DNA of 17,238 nucleotides from UMGS1002 sp050946195 (GTDB lineage Bacteria > Bacillota > Clostridia > Oscillospirales > CAG-272): the NCBI GenBank assembly GCA_050946195.1, contig JBMNUI010000045.1, positions 1-17,238 of the forward strand, read 5' to 3'. Positions 12,634-17,238 of the stretch are shown here, one piece after another; positions within the stretch are counted from its first letter, which is position 1, and every line of letters starts with the position of its first letter. The notes under the pieces were generated by a model. It was not told the DNA's origin and made no database searches. It saw nothing but the letters and a program-made list of their open reading frames with translations. The position numbers and the translations under genes are program-made.

Positions 12634-13830
12634 ATGTGGGAAGTAAAAAAGCGCGGCAATGAAAACCGCGAAGACTTATACATAAAAAAGCTGATAATAC
12701 TCACATCGTTTGCGCTTCTTTTTGTTTTATCTGTTTTTTTGTCTGTTCTTGACAGGCCGGGTGAGGTCGGCACCCCGAATGATACCGGCGATACCACCCT
12801 GCCAGAGTCAACCGCCGTATGGGTAACCACGGCAAATCAGGGCGCCGAGGACCTGCCGGGGGCAAACACAAAAACTTCGGAGACTACCGGCACACCCGGG
12901 ACAAGCGTAAATACCGATACCACACACCCCGAGACAACCTCACATGCTGCCGAAACCTCCGACACGCCGGACACCTCGGACACACCCGAGACCACAAGTC
13001 CAGATGTACCGGTCCCCACGCACGACTACATACCAAAAACAACCGAAGAAACAAAGCTCATAGACAAATCCGGACTGAATGCCGGAAACGCTGTTTTAGT
13101 CGACCTTGATAGCAACACCGTGCTGGCCTCCTATCGCGCCGACTATAAGATTTACCCCGCCTCCATGACAAAGGTAATGACCCTGATTGTCGCCGCCGAA
13201 ATGATCGACGACCTTAATGCCACTTTTACGATAACTCAGAGCATAATCGACTATGCATTCCGCGAGGGGGCGTCGACTGCCGGCTTTGCGGTAGGGGAAA
13301 CGGTTACCATTCTGGATTTAATGTACGGCGCAGCCCTGCCCTCGGGCGCCGACGCGACAAGCGCGCTGGCGATATACGTTGCCGGCTCGGAGGCCGAGTT
13401 CGCCAAGCTCATGAACAAAAAAGCCGAGGAGCTCGGGCTCACCTCCACCCGTTTTGCCAACTCCAGCGGTCTGCACCACTCCGAGCATTATTCGACGGTG
13501 CGCGAAATTGCGGCGATTATGGCCTATGCCATGGAAAACCCGCTTGTCGCGCAGGTTCTCTCGACAAAATCTTATACCTCCTCAAAGACCACGCAGCATC
13601 CAAACGGCATAACCCTGTACAATACAGGATTTTCACGCATGACAACCACTACTTTCGGCAAGGTAACGGTCACCGCAGTTAAAACCGGATATACCGAAGA
13701 AGCCAAATACTGCCTTGCCACATACGGGGTGTCCGAAGAGGGCAAAAAATACATACTCATAACCGCTCTTGGGACAAGCAGAACCGGCTCTATCAACGAT
13801 TGCGACTACGTTTACCGCAACTACACGTAA
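12634..13830 (+). CDS. D-alanyl-D-alanine carboxypeptidase-type penicillin-binding protein (peptidase S11)
   Basis: This 398-residue protein trims D-Ala from peptidoglycan stem peptides at the outer face of the membrane. A basic start and one hydrophobic segment (about 17-39) form an uncleaved anchor or signal peptide. Residues 41-140 are a low-complexity Thr/Pro/Asp/Ser/Glu linker with near-repeats of the type DTPDTSDTPET. The catalytic domain has SMTK (S177 nucleophile, K180), the second motif region as SGAD (237-240), and KTG (350-352). The usual third residue of the SxN motif, Asn, is Ala239 here. The typical C-terminal beta domain and amphipathic anchor of PBP5 are absent, so anchoring is N-terminal. 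AAAGGTGG precedes the ATG. Its neighbour is the divergent DUF218 envelope gene. Confidence 0.93.
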   Translation: MWEVKKRGNENREDLYIKKLIILTSFALLFVLSVFLSVLDRPGEVGTPNDTGDTTLPESTAVWVTTANQGAEDLPGANTKTSETTGTPGTSVNTDTTHPETTSHAAETSDTPDTSDTPETTSPDVPVPTHDYIPKTTEETKLIDKSGLNAGNAVLVDLDSNTVLASYRADYKIYPASMTKVMTLIVAAEMIDDLNATFTITQSIIDYAFREGASTAGFAVGETVTILDLMYGAALPSGADATSALAIYVAGSEAEFAKLMNKKAEELGLTSTRFANSSGLHHSEHYSTVREIAAIMAYAMENPLVAQVLSTKSYTSSKTTQHPNGITLYNTGFSRMTTTTFGKVTVTAVKTGYTEEAKYCLATYGVSEEGKKYILITALGTSRTGSINDCDYVYRNYT

Positions 13831-13833
13831 ATT

Positions 13834-13898
13834 GCAACCGCCGGTTGCGCAATTTCCAAGCCGGGTTGGTTGTCTGCAACCGCAGGATGAGCTATCAT
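13834..13898 (+). promoter_or_regulatory. Promoter of the XRE-membrane gene with repeated GCAACCGC boxes
   Basis: A possible promoter is TTGTCT (13870-13875), 17 bases, TATCAT (13893-13898). GCAACCGC occurs at 13834-13841 and again at 13876-13883, the second copy inside the promoter spacer. The first copy forms a small hairpin with GGTTGC (13843-13848), the second can pair with GGTTGT just upstream. The first hairpin may serve as a weak terminator for the preceding gene, though it lacks a good U-run. The second is well placed for repressor binding, perhaps autoregulation by the XRE protein. Confidence 0.45.
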
Positions 13899-13951
13899 TA
13901 TCTCACAGCGCGGCGCTGCCGGCTGAATAAATAACATCGGGGGGTATATCA

Positions 13952-14932
13952 TTGATCCTTGCAGACAAAATTTTAAATCTCAGGAAAAAAAGCGGCCTCT
14001 CACAGGAGGAGCTGGCCGAAAAGTTGAACGTATCAAGGCAGTCTATATCCAAATGGGAAAGCGCGGCAAGCATACCCGACATCAACAAAATTCTCGAGCT
14101 GTCAGCCATCTTCGGGGTGAGTACCGACTACCTGCTCAAAGATGATATCGAGGAGATCGAGTACACCGACCGGGACGAAACCGACAAGCGGGCGCGCGTG
14201 TCGGTCTCGGAAGCAAACGATTTTATAAAAAAGAGCGCCATTCAGGGGCGGCAGATAGGACTCGGAGTTGTGCTCTGCATAATCTCGCCGGTTCTGCTGA
14301 TCCTCCTTGCAGGTTATTCGGCGCTCCCTGGCGCGCTTATCAGCTCGGGCGCGGCAGCGGGAATCGGCATTGCGGTGCTGCTGACGCTTATTGCTGTGGC
14401 GGTGGCAATATTCATTTACAGCGAGATGGGTCTTCGACGCTTCAAATACTTAAAGGACAGCGATTTTGAACTTGAATACGGCGTCGTCGGTATCGTCAAG
14501 GAAAAGCGGGACGCTTATATGGGCAGGTTCACTCTTTGCGTTGCCGCCGGCGTGATCCTCTGCATTATCAGCCCGCTTCCGCTTATTATCGCGGGTGTGG
14601 CAGGTGCATCCGAATTTGTTCTTGTTCTGTTCGTAGCCCTGCTGCTTTCAATAGTAGCGCTTGCCGTTTACCTTTTTGTCAGGTCGGGTACTGTAAAGGC
14701 GAGCTATGACCGTCTTCTCAAAGACGGGGAGTACAGCCCCCGGGCGGTTGAGCAGAACAGGCTTATCAAGACAATCGGCGGCATATACTGGCCGGTTGTG
14801 GTTGCAGGATACCTGCTCTGGAGCTTTATCAGCGGCGACTGGGGTATAACCTGGATTGTCTGGCCGGTCGCGGCACTGGTCTTCGGCGCTGTTGCAAGCG
14901 CGATCGGAAATAATAAAAAGACGAAAAAATGA
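13952..14932 (+). CDS. XRE-family regulator fused to a polytopic membrane domain
   Basis: This protein has 326 residues. Residues 5-62 are a helix-turn-helix of the XRE/Cro type (LSQEELAEKLNVSRQSISKWE at 16-36), ending in STDYLL. A charged linker (64-99) leads to about six hydrophobic segments (near 102-121, 134-156, 193-215, 221-243, 277-294, 300-317), with a soluble stretch between pairs. The two middle blocks share the phrase VLCIISP (107-113 and 202-208), which suggests an internal duplication. Start: TTG at 13952, with GGGGGG 7 bases upstream; no ATG is nearby. A DNA-binding domain tied to the membrane suggests control by an envelope or membrane signal, but neither the signal nor the targets are known. 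Confidence 0.9.
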   Translation: MILADKILNLRKKSGLSQEELAEKLNVSRQSISKWESAASIPDINKILELSAIFGVSTDYLLKDDIEEIEYTDRDETDKRARVSVSEANDFIKKSAIQGRQIGLGVVLCIISPVLLILLAGYSALPGALISSGAAAGIGIAVLLTLIAVAVAIFIYSEMGLRRFKYLKDSDFELEYGVVGIVKEKRDAYMGRFTLCVAAGVILCIISPLPLIIAGVAGASEFVLVLFVALLLSIVALAVYLFVRSGTVKASYDRLLKDGEYSPRAVEQNRLIKTIGGIYWPVVVAGYLLWSFISGDWGITWIVWPVAALVFGAVASAIGNNKKTKK

Positions 14933-14934
14933 AG

Positions 14935-14960
14935 GTTGCGGGGCGATGCCCCGCAACTTT
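14935..14960. terminator. Bidirectional terminator between the XRE gene and trpB
   Basis: GTTGCGGGGC (14935-14944), loop GAT, GCCCCGCAAC (14948-14957), perfect 10-bp stem. Plus-strand RNA continues TTT; minus-strand RNA continues CTTCATTTTTTC. It lies 3 bases past the XRE stop and 41 bases past the trpB stop. Confidence 0.8.
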
Positions 14961-14997
14961 CGGTTCTGGACGAAACTAAGACATCCGCCCCCATCAA

Positions 14998-16377
14998 TCA
15001 GAGGTTAACATCCGGAATTCCGGCGAAACTCCGTTCAATCTCCTCGTCGGTGGGGATATAATCCGTCATTCTGCCTTCGTGGTACTTTTCGTAGGCTGTC
15101 ATATCGAAGTATCCGGTTCCCGACAGGGCAAACAGGATGGTCTTGGCCTCGCCGGTCTCGCGGCACCTTATCGCCTCGTCGATAGCCGCGCGTATGGCAT
15201 GACTGCTTTCGGGCGCAGGCAGGATACCCTCAACACGCGCGAAGTACTCGGCCGCCTCAAACACCGAGGTCTGCTTCACGGCACGCGCTTCGATGACCCC
15301 GTCGTGGTAGAGTTGCGAGAGAACCGTGCTCATGCCGTGATAGCGGAGACCGCCGGCATGGTCGGGCGCCGGGATAAAGCCCGAACCGAGGGTGTACATT
15401 TTGGCCAGCGGGCAGACCATTCCGGTGTCGCAGAAGTCATATACGAATCTCCCGCGGGTGAAGGTCGGGCAGGAAACCGGCTCGACCGCAATAATCCTGT
15501 AGTCGGCCTCGCCGTGCAGCTTCTCGCCCACAAAGGGGGCTATCAGCCCGCCGAAGTTAGAACCCCCGCCGGTGCAGCCTATGATTATATCCGGCCTTAT
15601 TCCGTATTTGTCGAGCGCCGTCTTGCATTCAAGGCCGATTACCGACTGGTGCAACAGCACCTGGTTGAGCACGCTGCCCAACACGTAGCGGTAGCCCGGG
15701 GTTGTGACGGCGGCCTCGACCGCCTCGGAGATCGCACAGCCAAGAGATCCGGTTGTGCCCGGGAATCTTTCAAGCATCTCGCGCCCTACCTTGGTCTGAT
15801 CCGACGGTGACGGCGTTACGGTCGCGCCGTAAGTCCGCATCACCTCGCGGCGGAAAATCTTCTGCTCATAGCTGATTTTGACCATGAACACCTTGCAGTC
15901 AAGCCCGAAGTACGAGCAGGCCATCGACAGCGCGGTGCCCCACTGCCCGGCTCCGGTCTCGGTTGTAACTCCCTTGAGCCCCTGCTTTTTGGCGTAATAG
16001 GCCTGGGCTACAGCCGAATTGAGCTTGTGGCTGCCCGAGGTGTTGTTGCCCTCGAATTTGTAGTAGATATGCGCCGGGGTACCAAGCTTTTGCTCAAGGC
16101 AATATGCCCTGATCAGCGGCGAGGGGCGATACATCTTGTAGAAGTTCTGAATTTCTTCGGGGATTTCGATATACCTGTCGTCGTTGTTCAGCTCCTGCGC
16201 AACAAGGTCTTCGCAGAACACCACCGAAAGCTCCTCGGCGGTCATCGGCTGCAGGGTTGCGGGATTGAGCATCGGCGCCGGCTTTTGCTTCATGTCGGCG
16301 CGGATATTGTACCAATACTTCGGAATCTCGTTTTCGGACAGATAAATCTTGTAGGGGATTGACTGTGACTTTGACAT
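14998..16377 (-). CDS. trpB: Tryptophan synthase beta chain, TrpB2 type
   Basis: This 459-residue, PLP-dependent cytoplasmic enzyme joins indole and L-serine to give tryptophan. The PLP lysine is K118 in GSHKLN, and the phosphate-binding loop is GCTGGGSN (267-274). The length, the N-terminal extension with YWYNI (21-25), and the block VTTETGAGQWGTALSMAC are typical of the TrpB2 branch, not of TrpB1 partners of TrpA (about 400 residues). TrpB2 proteins often occur away from trpA and can work alone on free indole, so indole salvage is plausible; no trpA is in this window. The ATG at 16377 follows AAAGGAG by 8 bases; the longer in-frame Met at 16518 lies inside the T-box and is rejected. Expression is controlled by the tryptophan T-box upstream. 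Confidence 0.95.
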   Translation of the reverse strand: MSKSQSIPYKIYLSENEIPKYWYNIRADMKQKPAPMLNPATLQPMTAEELSVVFCEDLVAQELNNDDRYIEIPEEIQNFYKMYRPSPLIRAYCLEQKLGTPAHIYYKFEGNNTSGSHKLNSAVAQAYYAKKQGLKGVTTETGAGQWGTALSMACSYFGLDCKVFMVKISYEQKIFRREVMRTYGATVTPSPSDQTKVGREMLERFPGTTGSLGCAISEAVEAAVTTPGYRYVLGSVLNQVLLHQSVIGLECKTALDKYGIRPDIIIGCTGGGSNFGGLIAPFVGEKLHGEADYRIIAVEPVSCPTFTRGRFVYDFCDTGMVCPLAKMYTLGSGFIPAPDHAGGLRYHGMSTVLSQLYHDGVIEARAVKQTSVFEAAEYFARVEGILPAPESSHAIRAAIDEAIRCRETGEAKTILFALSGTGYFDMTAYEKYHEGRMTDYIPTDEEIERSFAGIPDVNL

Positions 16378-16422
16378 TGTTGTGTCTCCTTTCTGAATTT
16401 TCCGTTGGGAAAGGAAGCAAAC

Positions 16423-16461
16423 AAAAACTCCTGTCCCAAACATTTTGTGCTGGGACAGGAG
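16423..16461 (-). terminator. T-box-controlled terminator ahead of trpB
   Basis: CUCCUGUCCCA (16461-16451), 12-base loop, UGGGACAGGAG (16438-16428), then UUUUU. It is a perfect 11-bp stem directly after the antiterminator element. Uncharged tRNA-Trp should favour the antiterminator and allow trpB transcription. Confidence 0.92.
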
Positions 16462-16706
16462 ATATAAAATCCCTGCGGTGCCACCCGGCTTGGCGCTTTT
16501 TGCGCCCGCTCTGCGCATACGGCCACACGGCTATATGCTGGCATTTGTTAACGGAGCGCCGCTCTCCGGCTCGCTTACTGCGGATTTCTCCGGTTCGGCT
16601 CGCCCTCGAAAGCCCATTCCCAAGGCGACCCTGCGCCGCACTCTCACCACCGGCGGCTCTCTGTGCCAGCTTCACTCCCTGGTACTTGCTCTTTCTCAAC
16701 GGTTTG
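16428..16706 (-). promoter_or_regulatory. trpB: Tryptophan T-box leader
   Basis: The T-box core GGGUGGCACCGC is at about 16487-16475. Stem I can be drawn from its base (GAAAG with CUUUC) through the specifier loop, where AGUA on the 5' side faces GAAUGGG, then CCAGGG with CCUUGG, up to an apical part with AGAGAG and GGUGGUGAGAG. In the specifier loop GAA is followed by UGG (16616-16614), the single Trp codon, then a purine. The antiterminator bulge UGGC matches an acceptor end GCCA, that is a discriminator G, as expected for bacterial tRNA-Trp. Two independent contacts therefore point to the same tRNA. Confidence 0.95.
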
Positions 16707-16712
16707 TGCCAC

Positions 16713-16741
16713 ATTATAACATAGACAAAAAAGTTTGTCAA
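16713..16741 (-). promoter_or_regulatory. Sigma-A promoter of the trpB T-box transcript
   Basis: TTGACA (16741-16736), 17 bases, TATAAT (16718-16713), perfect consensus; the start is near 16706, at the 5' end of Stem I. Confidence 0.92.
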
Positions 16742-16775
16742 TAGCAAATTCTGAATTTCCGAAAAACCGAACATA

Positions 16776-16804
16776 TTGACAGAATTAACCGGAGGTTCTA
16801 TACT
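16776..16804 (+). promoter_or_regulatory. Sigma-A promoter of the glycerate kinase gene
   Basis: TTGACA (16776-16781), 17 bases, TATACT (16799-16804), about 33 bases before the ATG. It is back to back with the trpB promoter; the two -35 boxes are 34 bases apart. Confidence 0.85.
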
Positions 16805-16837
16805 GTTATTAAGCACAATAAACAGGAAAATGCATTA

Positions 16838-17238
16838 ATGAAAAAGATAATCGTCATTCCCGACTCGTTCAAAGGCACCATGTCCTCGGCTGAAAACTGC
16901 GAGATTTGCCGGGCCGAGATTCTTTCGGTCTTTCCTGAGTGCGAGGTGGTGTGCATCCCGGTGGCCGACGGCGGCGAAGGAAGCGTAGACTGCTTCCTTG
17001 CGGCACTCGGCGGGAAGAAAATAAGACTGCAGGTCATAGGGCCTTATTTTGAGAAGCTCGACGCATTTTACGGAAGACTCCCGGATGGCAGGATCGCAGT
17101 TGTCGAGATGGCGGCCTGCGCCGGACTGCCGCTTGTCGGAGAGCGGAAAACCCCCCTACTCACCACAACATACGGCGTCGGCGAGCTGATACTCGACGCA
17201 GCCCGGCGCGGTTGCAAAAAAATCATCGTCGGGCTCGG
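16838..17238 (+). CDS. glxK: Glycerate kinase, N-terminal part
   Basis: The first 133 codons are present and the gene runs off the right edge (family length is about 375-380 residues). The opening IIVIPDSFKGTMSS, the block PVADGGEGSVDCF and the later TTTYGVGELI are signatures of the GarK/GlxK glycerate kinase family (glycerate kinase type 1), which phosphorylates D-glycerate with ATP to a phosphoglycerate. AGGA lies about 10 bases before the ATG, and a strong promoter is directly upstream, so this is the first gene of its unit. Whether the product is 2- or 3-phosphoglycerate cannot be told from this fragment, and no glyoxylate or sugar-acid genes are visible nearby. Confidence 0.93.
   Translation, partial: MKKIIVIPDSFKGTMSSAENCEICRAEILSVFPECEVVCIPVADGGEGSVDCFLAALGGKKIRLQVIGPYFEKLDAFYGRLPDGRIAVVEMAACAGLPLVGERKTPLLTTTYGVGELILDAARRGCKKIIVGL

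Noticed and set aside
15079..15810. Open frame of 243 codons on the plus strand
   Set aside because: It is antisense to trpB, which carries all PLP motifs in the opposite frame.

Overview
The window looks like a chromosomal segment of an anaerobic, low-GC-lineage but fairly GC-rich Firmicute (Clostridia, most likely Oscillospiraceae-like). Evidence: pyruvate formate-lyase with its activase, near-consensus sigma-A promoters with 17-bp spacers, AGGAGG-type ribosome sites, a T-box, c-di-GMP-I and ZTP riboswitches, a clostridial-type four-cysteine PheS, and GC-rich intergenic hairpin repeats. Species is not identifiable from sequence alone. No rRNA, tRNA, CRISPR array, prophage or insertion sequence was seen.

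Layout. (1) 1-1904, minus strand: a strong promoter drives two tandem c-di-GMP-I riboswitches, each overlapped by its own intrinsic terminator, then an operon of a degenerate EAL-domain protein, a membrane-anchored surface protein translationally coupled to it (ATGA overlap), and a signal-peptide protein that runs off the left edge. (2) 1905-3956, plus strand: a divergent ABC exporter half-transporter with its own promoter and terminator. (3) 4047-7467, minus strand: a pflB-pflA operon under a ZTP (pfl-motif) riboswitch, with a strong hairpin repeat between the two genes. (4) 7543-11172, plus strand: pheS-pheT. (5) 11173-12532: a spacer with an unexplained inverted repeat, then a minus-strand YdcF/DUF218 membrane protein with a long structured 5' leader that I cannot assign. 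(6) 12570-14960, plus strand: a D,D-carboxypeptidase-like penicillin-binding protein with a Thr/Pro/Asp-rich linker, and an XRE regulator fused to a polytopic membrane domain. (7) 14998-16741, minus strand: a TrpB2-type tryptophan synthase beta chain behind a tryptophan T-box (UGG specifier, UGGC antiterminator bulge). (8) 16776 to the right edge: the start of a glycerate kinase.

How it works together. Three of the four promoter-bearing minus-strand units start with an RNA sensor (c-di-GMP, ZTP, uncharged tRNA-Trp), and the fourth has an unassigned structured leader. In both riboswitch classes here the terminator's 5' arm is made of aptamer residues, so ligand binding should favour read-through (ON switches). 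The best candidate for a previously undescribed system is region 1: two c-di-GMP switches in series controlling a catalytically dead EAL protein together with surface proteins, which would let c-di-GMP gate both the amount and possibly the activity of the module. Region 3 is a coherent folate/formate feedback unit: ZTP signals 10-formyl-tetrahydrofolate shortage, and PFL supplies formate.
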